Shown piece after piece: positions 24,255-53,015 of a DNA stretch of 64,000 nucleotides. This stretch comes from Alisma plantago-aquatica (lineage: Eukaryota; Streptophyta; Magnoliopsida; Alismatales; Alismataceae): assembly GCA_963693085.1 (NCBI GenBank), contig OY856412.1, forward strand, positions 965,430,281-965,494,280. Direction: 5' to 3'. Position 1 is the stretch's first letter. Every line of letters starts with the position of its first letter. Position numbers and translations under genes: made by a program. The notes beneath the pieces are model-generated. The model did not search any database. It saw only the letters and a list, made by a program, of their open reading frames with translations, and was not told where the DNA came from.

Positions 24255-26482
24255 TGATTCAGCCCTATTTTAGGGCTTTATCTTGTGTCATTTTGCATTT
24301 CAGCCACATCTATACTTGTTAGATTACATGTTATTTCCCCCAATATGCTTATTTCTATCAATTGCACTTATGGGGGCTTTTTGCATATTTTATAGGTACT
24401 TTGTCTACTACTTGTTGGCATGGAAAGAGGATGGTCCAATCTAGGGTTTCCTCAGGCTTGGAGGAGCCCAAAATGAGGCCAAAACCACTTCCAACCTACC
24501 CCAAGTGGTCAAAGAATGTTTTGAAGCAATACCATTCATGGATGATCAATTTCAAAGCTCAAATGCATGGGAGAGACACCACCATGACCGTGGTACTCCA
24601 CAACAGTCGTGGTGAACATGCCCTTAGCACAAAAAATCACTAAAACTCCCAGAAATTGATGAAAATGGCCAAAACGATAGTGGTGATCAACATGCCCATG
24701 GCCATAGGTCCCCGCCACGACCGTGGCCATCCATATACATATCCTTGTGATCTCCACATTTTAATTCCCATGACCGTGCCCATCCACCATGTCCGTGGTC
24801 TACCCTACCCACCACGACCGTGGTAACCCACCACGGCCGTGCTACTCACAAAATCCACCCATTTCTCCACTACTTTCCCCATTTTACCCCTAACTTAACC
24901 CTAGACCACCTAGATCCCTATATAAGCCCTAGTGGTGGCTGGGGGTCGGGGGTTGGCTGCTTAGAATCCCATTTTCACTCCCTTGTCACCTCCACTCCAT
25001 TCCACTTCACCTCCACCTCAAATCCACTCCATTTCACAATTTCCACCACATAGCCCCCCATATCTAAGCCTTCCATCCACTTCCCACCATCATCCCACTC
25101 CATTCCATCCAAGGAGAAGAAGGAGGACGTCCTTGTAGCAGCTGGAGGGAGGAGATTCCTCATCTACAATGAGCTCCATGGCTACTTCTTCCTTTATCTC
25201 ATTTCTTTTTGTATTTTGCTTTGTTATGAGTAGCTAGGCCCCTTGGGTGGGCTGTTTGGGGGAAATTATGTTATTTTGATACCATGTTGCGGGAAAATGA
25301 CATGTAAATATTGTAATTCCATTTGTTAATGATTATATGCTATTTGCATCTCACACTCCATGGATTGCTTGTTGGTTTGTGTGTGAAATCACCTAGGAAT
25401 TTAGGCAAATTGCTTATATGTGTGAATTTTTGGGATTTGCCCCTAGGTCCAATTCTTGAATCCCTAGGTTGCCTCCCATCTTACTACATCCTAATCAATC
25501 TCCCTAAACCTAAGTGAGAGATCTAAGTAGCTAGATTAGGTAATTCTAGTGCAATTAGCATGGAGCCTTCTCAATGCTAGAATGTGGGGGAATTGGGGTC
25601 CAAAACCCTAATCTCACCTCCCCATTACTACCCTCGGCCCCTAATTTCCCTAGGAATGCCTAATCTAGAAACCTAGACTTGATTAGACTCTAATTGAATT
25701 GTACCTAATCCCTAACCCAATTGAGCACCATAAGGGTAGTAGGGGGTGTTAGGGACTAGTTCCCCTATGCACAACCTAGCATATCCATGGCCAGTTAGTA
25801 GCTTAGGTTAATCCATTAGACTCTAACTTATTGTTTGGTTTGGATAATATAAATGGAATCATAATGTTCATATGTCACCCCCAACTTAAGTGATAAGTTC
25901 ATACCCCTAAACAACCCACACATCTCTTTACTGCTTGAAACCCTAGTTTTGTGCTTGCTTAGATTAATTAGTTCTTTCCTTGATTAGTTAGCTTCTTGCT
26001 TTGCTCTTGTCTTGTGCATGCTAGTGTAGCTCTTTAATTGCTCTTTTACTTTTCTCTTGCTTGCTTTAGTGTAATTTGCCTTTACATACCTAGCTTAATC
26101 CTTTCTTGCTTGTTTAGCCTTAATCTAGTCTAGGGTTAACATAGATTTCATTCTTGCCTTTAATTCCTCACTTGTTCATAGTAGTTTAACAATCAAATCA
26201 CCTTTAAACCCTTAACCCTAGTCTCTGCAGTAGGAACCTAGCCAAACTAACCTAGTTCTAGCGCCCCCTCTTTTCCCTATGGATTGACCCTGTACTTGCC
26301 ACCTTCCTATACTATGACACAACCCCGTGCTCTTGCGGGTGTAGTGTTTTAGTGTGAGTATGTGTAAAGTTAGGTTTATAATTTTCGAAAGAAAATTCTC
26401 ATCACGTGTGTTCCGACCTCGTGGGGCGCATCTAGTCAGGTCAAATCGGCTAGTGTGTTGCACCTCTAGCGGAATTGCACCA
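24255..26482 (+). mobile_element. Ty3-gypsy-type 3' LTR
   Basis: 2228 bp, TGATTCAGCC to GCACCA, homologous along its length to 9359-11610. It contains the CCACGACCGTGG-type array (about 24577-24842), more eroded than in the solo LTR, and a TATA box (CTATATAAG) near 24918. The five bases after it, GACAT (26483-26487), would be the target duplication, but the matching 5' LTR is not in the window. Confidence 0.9.
24577..24842 (+). repeat. CCACGACCGTGG array in gypsy 3' LTR (eroded)
   Basis: These are the same sites as 9686-9970, with several changed at CG steps to TG or CA (for example CATGACCGTGG), as expected from deamination of methylated cytosine. Confidence 0.75.
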
Positions 26483-26487
26483 GACAT

Positions 26488-28275
26488 TGCTGGTTATATG
26501 TCCTGAGAGACATAATAAGATACTTGTAAAAGGGATATTTCGTACTTGATCTGATTATTAATAAAAGACCATTCCACTTATGATGTTTGTTTCAGTATTG
26601 ATATCATGAAAAAAGTTAACAATGTCCTAATAATATATTGAATCAATGACATGACTTGGGTTGAGGATCTAAAAATGAATTCATATGTATATTTAAGAGT
26701 GAACTTTCTTGTTAAATCCCTAGTCAGTTATTATTATATATATTATGGGAAATAATAATACATAAGATTAGTATGCATGTTGAATGATGACTACGTCTTT
26801 TGGTGACGATATTAGATAATTAACTTAGATACCTAGGTACTTGTTAGAGAATAAGTATATTGGATAGACCCACCTTGATAATGACACATGGAAGTCATAT
26901 AATGACAAGTCAAAGTCATGACTCTAAGAGTGACAATGATGACTAAGATCCTTAGATCCGAAGCGAGTACAATGATCACAAATTATTTTGTGTACTTTAA
27001 CACTAGCCTAACATGACTTTGAAATAAGGGTTTCTAGGTGGTGATTGAGTACACTGAAACATTTGTGGATCACCGTGAGTGATGTATATTGACTTTGTTC
27101 CTCTTTTACAGTAATATCCCAACCACTTAAAATTGAAACTATGAAAATGCATGATCATGCTCATGTGAGTCAATATATGATTATTGAGCTTACAATATCT
27201 AGAATAGTCTATTCTAACTTTAAGGAACATATATTGAATGCTAAGAGGACGTCATTCCATGCCTAAGTTTCAATCTAAATATCTATGACAAAGGGATTTG
27301 GTCACTGTAACACTAATCACAATACTTAGACGAACTTGTTCTCCAACTTTTTCAATTACTTGGGTGACAATGAATCCTTACTTGATACCAATGATTGTAT
27401 GTGAAATCACAATATGATTAGTAATATCACTAACAACATAATTTGGAGCCTATAAGGTCATGTACAAAAGGATGAAGAAGACTATAATCACAGACATATG
27501 ATTAATTGATTGCTAAATGTTTAGAGAATTAATAGAGCCATTGATGGGCCTAGTGATCCAAGTCAATCGGCCAACCAGACATTCTAATTGATTGATCGGA
27601 CTATGTTCATTAACTTGGCTAAACTAGGCCTATCGGCCAACCAGATAGTTTGGACAACCAACCCGGGTTGTGCCCAATTTTAGAAAACTTGATCGATCGA
27701 CCAAGACTAAGTCCAGTCGCCCAACCAGACTGTCCAGGAGTGGTTGTTGCAAAAACATCTAATGCTCCTCTTTGTTTCTCTGGGTTCGTTAAAAATCCTA
27801 CTTTCCTGCCTTTTCTATGTATAGGGTTATGGTGAGCATGATTTTACACACATGTGTGTGACACCTTTTGACGATTTGCCTTTGGGGTGGTTCCTCCGTG
27901 GACAATGGCACTTTAAATATTTTTTTTAGTCTCCATTATTTACTCCCCTTTATTTTAGTGAGTGTCCGTCTTCTTCACTCTAGAGAGCAACTCTTATAAG
28001 AAAAAGGAGGCACTTCTGAGAGGTCTTTGATCAACCGTCATTATCATCAAGGAAAGAAGGGGAGAGGAGAGGTTTTACAAAACTAGCACATTTCAAACGA
28101 AAGACAACTCCTTCAACATCGACTATCGGATCTACTTCGTGACAAAGGCATAAACTTCACAAACTGTCATTCTTGTTATATAGTCATTGACGAGATCCGT
28201 GAATGAAAACGTGAAGAGATTGCTTTGTTTACTGCTTCCGATGTGCTTGCCGCTCTCTGTATGTGGGATCATACA
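26488..28275 (+). mobile_element. Diverged copia family 1-like LTR (relic)
   Basis: It starts TGCTGGTTATATGTCCTGAGAG, matching the family 1 start (TGTTGGTATGTATGCCCTGAGAG). Backbone similarity continues through GAGACCTAGGTACTTGTTAGAGAA-like sequence near 26842, ACCCACC, CATTCCATGCC near 27255 and the block CTCCAACTTTTTCAATTACTTGGG near 27335. The usual CCGATCGG array is replaced by other motifs (ATCGGCCAACCAGA, GATCGATCGACCAAG) at about 27555-27745. A TATA-like CTATGTATAGGG lies near 27816. No primer-binding site follows, and the 3' end is approximate. Confidence 0.7.
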
Positions 28276-29084
28276 CCCTCCTCGCTCAAATATGTTCCCA
28301 AGAGGTCCCATCTGCATCCCTCTCCATCAAACACACCCCTCACCCTCATAATCTTATCGAAGCCTACCCATCCCATCACAACATCGTGCCATTAAGAAAT
28401 AGATCACCCCCCTAGTTCATCATTTCATTTAGACCCTCTTATTCTATTTCTACCCGATAGCACTCATTTCTTGCTAACCCATTTTCTCCACTTCTCCCCG
28501 GCTCTACACACCTAAAAGAACGTAGCCATACACGCCTCTCTATGTTCCTCATCACTCCCATAGATATAGCACACAAGCCTTCTCCAAGCTTCAAGAGATC
28601 GGAGCAGCCCACTCCTTAGTCCTTACGACATCTGTCCACTAATTCTGATTCTAACATTTTAACTACAACCACCTCTACAAGTGTATGTGAATCGAATGAG
28701 GAGCAGTATGCTCCCATTCAAATTGGGAGCCCGTGATGATTCCACCGCAATTATAGAGCGAGCGTAATGGGTATTTGCAGGCAGAGGCGTGGATTCAGCG
28801 ATATACACATTCAAATCGAGAAAGAAACAACTTGATAATTTTGGTTGTGACAACAGGCAGCAGATCACAGGCTGATGAAGTCCTTTTTTTCTTTTCTTCT
28901 CTGCTCTTCTCGTCTGCTCTTTTGGTGAGTGTGGCGCTACAGAACAAATGAATCATGGAAAGCAAGCACACACGTGCTCGAGGTTTCCGCTGGCGCAGCA
29001 AACACGAACGAGAAGACAAAAAAAACCAAATTGAAAGTGAGAGAGGAAAGCGATAGAGAGAGATAGAGAGGACTGGTGGGTGTG

Positions 29085-29126
<42 letters not shown>

Positions 29127-29636
29127 TGAGAACAGCATCAGAGCATCAGCAAGCAACAGGGGCAACGCCATTCGCGAATACCCCCACGCCTGTACAGCTG
29201 CACTCCTGCTGCTGCAGCTGGTCGCGCGGCAATCTCTGACCACTGTGCAGCGCCAGTGTTGCCCACTCTTTACCCCGCCGCTTCGATTGCACACGAACAA
29301 AACACGCTCGCTGGAACCTGTAAGGTGTTGGCTTCTCCTCCTCCTCTGCTTTAGGAGACGAGTTGAGGACCCGATACTTTCCTTTTTCCTGCGGCGAGAG
29401 CAACCAAGGAGAGGAAGAAGACATCACGTCAGCACCGGTACTGCACCCTTCTCACTCAGCAAGGAGAGACAGAAGACACCACGCCAGCACTCAACATCAT
29501 CCCCACACATCCTGCTGCTCCTGTCATCAGCCCTTCTCTCTCTCTCTCTCTTTCTTTTTTTCCCCTCTCGATACCCGCCTTCCTTCTTCCCTCATGAGTA
29601 GCTGCTCTTGCTTTGAGGGACTGCTTCTGGTGGGCA
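28276..29636 (+). promoter_or_regulatory. Upstream region and probable 5' UTR of the PRAF-like gene
   Basis: No transposon signature is seen. From about 28880 the sequence is rich in CT and GA. A (GA)n tract at about 29090-29127 and a CT tract at 29534-29560 lie within 550 bp of the start codon. GA/CT tracts of this kind are common in plant 5' UTRs and are bound by BBR/BPC proteins. No convincing TATA box was found. Overlapping open frames here come from low-complexity sequence. Confidence 0.5.
29090..29127. repeat. (GA)n microsatellite upstream of the PRAF-like gene
   Basis: About 38 bp of nearly pure GA, about 510 bp before the inferred start codon. Confidence 0.9.
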
Positions 29637-46491
<16,855 letters not shown>

Positions 46492-46850
46492 ACAAGGCTG
46501 GTAGAAACACATTCGAGGCTTCCACAGCACTCAGGCCGTCAGTGCTAGACAGTAGCATTCTTACTTTGAGGTTCACGCTTATGAGTAAAGAGGAGCTTGA
46601 GCTGGATATTGACCTCAGATCTTCACCACTAAGGACTTGAAACATTCCCAACTATTATCAGATTATCAAGTTATTGAAGAGCAGTAAGACGCAAGTAATT
46701 TATGGAATCAGTCACTGACTTATTGTTTAGTGGCATCTCCTAATCACCGGAGGTCCACTTCTCTTGACGATAGCTACTAAAGATTAATTGCATAAACTAC
46801 AACATTAAGAACGGACTACGCCTTTCACAGGGCAATGATGCTAGCTGTGA
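46492..46850 (+). other. Probable 3' UTR of the PRAF-like gene
   Basis: No other feature is seen directly after the stop codon. A clear AATAAA signal is not present within the first 350 bases, so the 3' end is undetermined. Confidence 0.4.
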
Positions 46851-48560
46851 TTACTGTATCTACTGTACAGTGCAGGATGAAGATCACCGTGGTCAAAGGA
46901 CTAGCCTTAATTTATCTTTGCAAGAATTTTGTATAAAGAAAGAACAGTTTGTCTCAAGTAACACCATAGCCTTATGGACAGATCTTATCTTACAGTAACT
47001 TACCTGATAACATCTTAATTATGTCTGCAGTGATGCACTAATCTATGAGATACGACAGAGGTTAGATTGAACTTTCGTTGAGCAAAGAGGTAGCAGGTCA
47101 TCTACCTGGCGTGTGCATGTAAATATGATGTTATCTAATTTTTTGGCCTTGGAAAATGGCTGTTTATAGCTTACTGACCCTATCTGATAGCCCTAATAGA
47201 AACCTTGTCAATGAGTATCAAGTAAATCAGGAAAATTTTACCTGGAGTCTGGGTAAATCAAAACTTATTCCCCATTGTGCATGTGAAGCTTAGCTGTCCA
47301 ATTAAACTATCGGTCTAGGAAGATGGTCACCGCAGGAAATTTTTATGTGGATTGAAACCTGCACCGAGAATGGTAAGAAACCACTTAAATGATGAAAGGG
47401 ATCCAAATGCTTTAACGACCTCAGGGAATTTCAAAGAAAAGATTGATATGACAAACCCTGGAGCTGATTTTTCTCCAGTTATGCATATTGTGATAATCAT
47501 CGAATAAAAAAGTTGTAATTCTCATCTCTTACTTCGCAATCCCCAATATCTTAGATATGTTATTTCTTTTCAAACCAGTGAAGACGGTCAGCCATGGACG
47601 TGTAATGACAAAACATATGTATGACTAAGAATTTTTCTATTTTTCCTATAAAAAAGAAGTTTGCTCCTGTATTAATGTTGAATCCAGGTGGCTACCATGT
47701 TCCTAAAACCAGGTCTATCATTGCCCAATCAAATCCGTTAACCTTGATAACATGACATATCTCGGATTCTCTTTCCGAAGGTCTAAGATGATCCTAATGT
47801 GTTTCAATTGAAAGGTTGTGTCTATTTGACTGGCCAATTTTATAACAATTTTTATAAGCCCGTGTTTGGTTCGGGATTGAGATATTGTAGTCAGGACTAG
47901 GTTACTCGCAGTTAGTTACAATATCTAGATTGGCCTTGTCTGGATGCAGTTCTAATCTATTTGGCAACTAAGTCTGGTTCTGGTCGTGTGGTCAGGATCG
48001 GGTCTGATTCTATTTAGCAAATTAGTCAGAATCTAGTCAGGATTTGTAGTCTTAACTCTATATGGCAACCTAATCATGATCTGGCTTGATTTTGATATGC
48101 TTGTAATCTGGAATTGTTTGGATAATATAATTTATCTGACTGTGATTGACGTTATATTTCAGTGTAGTACAAAATTTGCATTCATAAAAAATATAATAAT
48201 GATTCTGGAAAGTCTGAGTATGATTTCGTGTACATTTTAAAATCAATGCTATTTTACTTATTGAGATTTGTGTTGTCGTGTCTATGTTTAATTATATCTA
48301 TCTTTTTAAATGAATATGACTTCATTTAATGGCATTGACATAAAACATGTGTTGTTGTATGAACATGTGTATAACAACCAAACAATGCAACCTAAACACG
48401 TAAAATTATATATAAAACCAAACTTGTGCTATGAAGTATTACTGTGGAACCATTATTACCAGTACATAACATTACATATAGAAAATATTAAGACATTTGT
48501 CAACTACGAAATTAAGTTGCATAAGATTCATTACATCATTTTAAGTAGTCATTAACCTAA
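46851..48560. other. Intergenic, unassigned
   Basis: No gene found. GCCCGTGTTTGGTTCGGG near 47858 looks like the end of a MITE, but no matching inverted end was found. Confidence 0.45.
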
Positions 48561-48960
48561 CATTAACTCGTTGTCTTCACCGCCTAACGCCTCTAACAAC
48601 ATCATTCAATACGACATCTCCATAGTTAGTAACATCATTTGGTGTAATAACTCCATCTTCAGCAACTGTTGCACGTGGTTGAGAGATTTCCACTTGGTCA
48701 GGTTGTTATTGTAGGCCTGGTGGGTAAGTATGAGGACTAGTTTAGAAGGTGTGTGGAATTGTATCTACAATTTTCAACACTCTCCACCTAGACTTAAATA
48801 TATTCATGTTAACGTCAGTCCTCCCTATTAATCTGTGAATTTCACAAAGGATATCATGCCAAGATTGGCATAGAGAAGGGCCACACATTTGGCCTAATTG
48901 TACTGACAACCTAACATTGTGCTGAGTGTTGCATCTAACTCGTCATCTCATTGAAAGTGA
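48560..48960 (-). pseudogene. Myb/SANT-like domain relic (copy 2)
   Basis: Minus-strand translation (two frames) gives DELDATL, then SWHDILCEIHRLIG and FKSRWRVLK. This resembles the Myb/SANT-like domain (Myb_DNA-bind_3) found in plant nuclear proteins and in the DNA-binding partner of PIF/Harbinger transposases. Many stops and a frameshift. The downstream segment (48545-48690) is similar to that after copy 1 (50990-51070), so the two are related relics. Confidence 0.45.
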
Positions 48961-50327
48961 TTCATTTTATCAAGAAATGGTTCCAACATAGTTTGAAAAA
49001 ATACCGATGTCAGCAATATATATATGTTCATTAACAAATTTTGTGATTGAATTGAACTAGCTATTGAGAACATATTTCAATTTACTAGATGGGCAATAAA
49101 CAATGCAAACCATAATTTACTAGGAGTACAACAAACAATTCCAACAACTTATAATTTAATAGATGTACAACAAACAATAAAACAACTAGTAAATTTCTAG
49201 ATGGATTCCAACTCAATGTTAACAACTTATAATTGACATTCACATTGAAAAAACAACACTTGTTCCATACAAATAGAGGGTGCATTATTGACTTTGAAGG
49301 GTAAAAGTTGTAAATACAAAGTGATCATAGACTGACTAGATAATGGTCAAATGTGAAAGAGTTGGAGGGATAACATCTTATAAGTTGTTGTGGCAATCTC
49401 AGAATTCTTCATGGCCAGCGCATCATCTAAAAGTTGTCAAAGGATTCATCTGGTAGAGATAATCATGTCTTTTCCTTAGAGTTGATCTTAAGGAAGGCTT
49501 CGAGGGATATGAGTCATAGTTCACCATGGCCTGGCATCAAAGAGCCTCTACCGTTTGCTAAATCCAATGAAGATAGTAATATGATACAACCTGATCTTTT
49601 TTGGCAGATTAGACTGCATCAGGTTTGCCAAATAGAAGCATACGACATCATGTTACCATCTTCATGGGATTCAACAATCGATATAGGTTCTTCCTCATTG
49701 GCCCATGATGAATTGTATGGTTGTTTTCCCCCCAATGCTTTATCACGATCAACATGGAGGAAAGTCAAGCTTCCCTCTACCAGAAGGTTCATTTGGTAGT
49801 TTCTAAATGTACCACTAGCTCATGGTGGATGCCTAGATAAAAAAACTCACAAGTGACCAACCGCTGTGTTGACCTGTTTGTGTTGGCGGCAAAGGTTTGC
49901 ATTAATCTCAAATAGGGCCATCCCAATTGGCCCACCATAGGGCCTCTTTGTACTCGTTCCAAAAGACCCTATAGTCTCCATTCACTGGTTCCTTGTCCTC
50001 TTCATCGATGTTGTCTTTTGGGCAGTCAAACAACATGGGAATTTAACAAACACGACGACCATCCTCATCCTTGTGTTCTTTTGCATTTGACGACTCAGGG
50101 TACAATGATGGAGGACAAGAGTGTGTAGTCTTGCAAGAAAAGACAATTTAGGACTAGTCAATTTTTTTCTTCTTAGAGCACGACATCTAGAAGGTGAAAT
50201 AGTTGAATTCAAGTTTACGCTTAGAACATCATAATAACAAACAAACAATGAAAACTAAACACACAAAACATGATATCACACATTAGCATATTTGATATCA
50301 ACATGAAATTGTTCATCAGATTTTATT
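48961..50327. other. Unassigned, transposon-rich-looking intergenic DNA
   Basis: Direct repeats around ACAACAAACAAT are present near 49130-49180. Frames at 49434-49799 (+) and 49982-50248 (-) have no recognised domain. Confidence 0.4.
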
Positions 50328-50335
50328 ATTACATT

Positions 50336-50857
50336 AAGGGGTGAACATTCAGTTAATTTGATCAATTATGGTTAATTCAGTTCGATTAAATGGTTAATTT
50401 ATGATTTGGAATTTTAACTGTTAACCTAACCTAGTTAGTATCGGTTAATCCAGTTAAGGTTAGTTGATGCTTAATTTGGTTAGCCAAATAACACAATTGT
50501 AATAATATTGTATGAAAATATTGATAAATTTTTAAAAATGGTTATATTATAATAGTGTGGCATATAAATATAGAGCTACGGAATTTGTAAAAACATGATT
50601 AGTGTATAAATGTGGAGGTTTTTAAAACAAAAGTACAACCATATGGGAATATATATGTATAGGTTAAACTTTTTGAATAAATTGTTGACTATTTGGTTAA
50701 TTTGGTTAACCAAACAGAAAAAATATTTAACCAAAAAAATTAATCGTTTAACCAACTAATCAAACTTAATTAACCAAATTAACAAAAAAAAATAAAAAAA
50801 CCATTCAGAATTAATCATCTGGTTAATCAGTTATTAACTAAATTTTGCTCACCCCTA
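50336..50857. mobile_element. hAT-type MITE
   Basis: 522 bp. Left end AAGGGGTGAAC, right end the complement of TAGGGGTGAGCA. Flanks are ATTACATT (50328-50335) and ATTACATC (50858-50865), a 7-of-8 match, giving an 8-bp target duplication. The interior is AT-rich with repeated GGTTAATT and TTAACC. Confidence 0.82.
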
Positions 50858-50984
50858 ATTACATCACGTTACATCTACTAGTTCATAATCATTCTACCAA
50901 GTATGGAATCAAAGAGACACCATAAAGTACACCTTAATGCCGCGACACGAATTGTCTCTCAAATATTTTAGGTAGGGATACATT

Positions 50985-51345
50985 CAACTTTCATTCATTG
51001 CCTTGACCACCAACACCTCTAGTTGCATCATTGATGTTGTCATCATTTGGTGAGCTTGTTGTTGCAGAGCCGGTGGGTGAAAACCCCCCACAACCTCTAG
51101 CATGAAGTGATTATGTCTAACAAAATATCTCTTGAGGTTCTTCCATTAAGTTTTGACCTACTCCATAGACACGTAAGGCATCCTTGTTCTATTTTTCCAC
51201 TCATACATCATCTCCCTCCAAGCCTTTCAGGTAAATTGTCCATCTATGCATTTTCCTATATCATATAGTCATCTTAATGCATCAAGTAGAGTCTCATCGG
51301 CCTCTTGGGACCATAGACCATGGGGCCTCCTATCTGATCCAGTTA
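50985..51345 (-). pseudogene. Myb/SANT-like domain relic (copy 1)
   Basis: Minus-strand translation from about 51310 gives W-S-Q-E-A-D-E-T-L-L-D-A-L, then DGQFT, KAWREMMYEWKN, and WKNLKRYF after a K-T-stop. The order and the spaced tryptophans fit the Myb/SANT-like domain. At least four in-frame stops. No DDE transposase was recognised nearby, so assignment to PIF/Harbinger is only a suggestion. Confidence 0.6.
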
Positions 51346-53015
51346 TATTACCAATTCTAAAAGGTTAAATTTGACAAACATGCAAATATTGTATGATAAT
51401 TCAAATAAGATGACATAATATGCAATATATATATATATAATGTAAGTTCGACAAAAATACGTAGATGGTCCATATGCATGAACTAGATTTTATCCATTAA
51501 TATCTACAAACATAAATGGCCTATGGTGTCATCAGAGGTGAAAGAATCTCAACAAGGCAATTTGTATCCTCCAACTTATTCACTTCAACATAATATTCAT
51601 CGTATTGATACTGAAACATTTTGTAATCATCTTAAGCGTCATAGTGGATTTTAACAAAGTCCTTAAATTTCATAGTCTGTATGTGTACCATCTTGCATTC
51701 GTCATTCAATAACATAATCTCAGCATGCATAGAATGTATTCTTGGGGGAAGATCGAGTGTATAATGAAAGTATTTGAACCGGTCTTTACCCTATAATGTA
51801 TCTGGTTTGTGTATAAGCATATTACTGCATTTATATATAGGGGGTAGGTTAGGGAACCTATCTTTCCAGACAAATATAATATTTTTTCCACGGTCTTTCA
51901 CTAAGGATGCCTAAATCATACAACCTTGCTTCCTTAGTGTTCGTACGCAATGCAAGAACATTACCACACATACCCTCCGAACTTGTGAAGTATCCTTTGA
52001 TATCTAAAAGAGTAAACTTCATTAATAATGTAGTAACGTGTTTCTCAAACTCCATAGATTACAATTCATGTATTTATTAGCAAAAGGCAGTTCAACCCAT
52101 ACAAATGACGTTATAAGTACAATATTTGCCATGACGTATTATATTTGTACTCATTAGTTGAGGAACCACTGTCTTTTCGAAGGTGCAATCATTCAGGTGA
52201 AAGTCTCGTCTCTTCCTAAGGGCACTTATTTCTTATATTAGTATATTGATGTCTGATCTCGTAGAGCATACCGAATCACAACAAGTAAACCATTGTTTGC
52301 ATTTGCTGCGTGCAAATGTAAGTTGTGTTATCATTGCATCCCTAATTGTAGATAACATGCTCATATTCTATTAAACTCATCGTGTAGGCAACATTATACA
52401 ACATCTCGTTTGAACCAGACCCCTACCACATGTAAAATATGGCATGTGGGGGTTATTATCTTCAAATTGAACATTAGCCTGCATCTATGGAATCCATGTA
52501 TACTTGCACGATGCCAGAGAGGCGACACAAACATTATGGTATTCCATTTTCAATGAAGGAAAACCTAAGTATACCAAGAATCATGTGAAACTCTTACTTA
52601 AACATCTAACAAGTATGCCACAAATCTTAATTGCTTGGCATCAACATAATACTATTTAACATGATATTAGGCCACACAGTCATGTTTAGCATCTACTAAG
52701 TTAGACATCAACATAATAATTTTCAATAGTTACTAATACTACATATCATTACATTTAGAAATTCATAAAGAGACAAGAAGCCACTTATGGCCAATCTACA
52801 AATCCAAGTCAATGTGTATCCCAAAGAAGATCACTAATTCCCTCACATAGTACATCACCTACCCGAACATTGACTTGGTAGTTTGGTGGAGGGAGTTCAA
52901 CTCCACTCGATTGTTTTGGCCTATAGCACCAAAATTGTCCCCCTCATTGTCATCCATCATAATGCCACCATCCAGTTCAAATCACATCAAATTATGGAGG
53001 ACATACTGTGCTATT
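51346..53015. other. Unassigned intergenic DNA
   Basis: No domain was recognised in the minus-strand frames at 51706-52055 or in the plus-strand frame at 52875-53207. It may belong to the same decayed DNA transposon as the Myb/SANT-like relics. Confidence 0.4.

Noticed and set aside
47850..48150. MITE starting GCCCGTGTTTGGTTCGGG
   Set aside because: No matching inverted end or target duplication could be found downstream.
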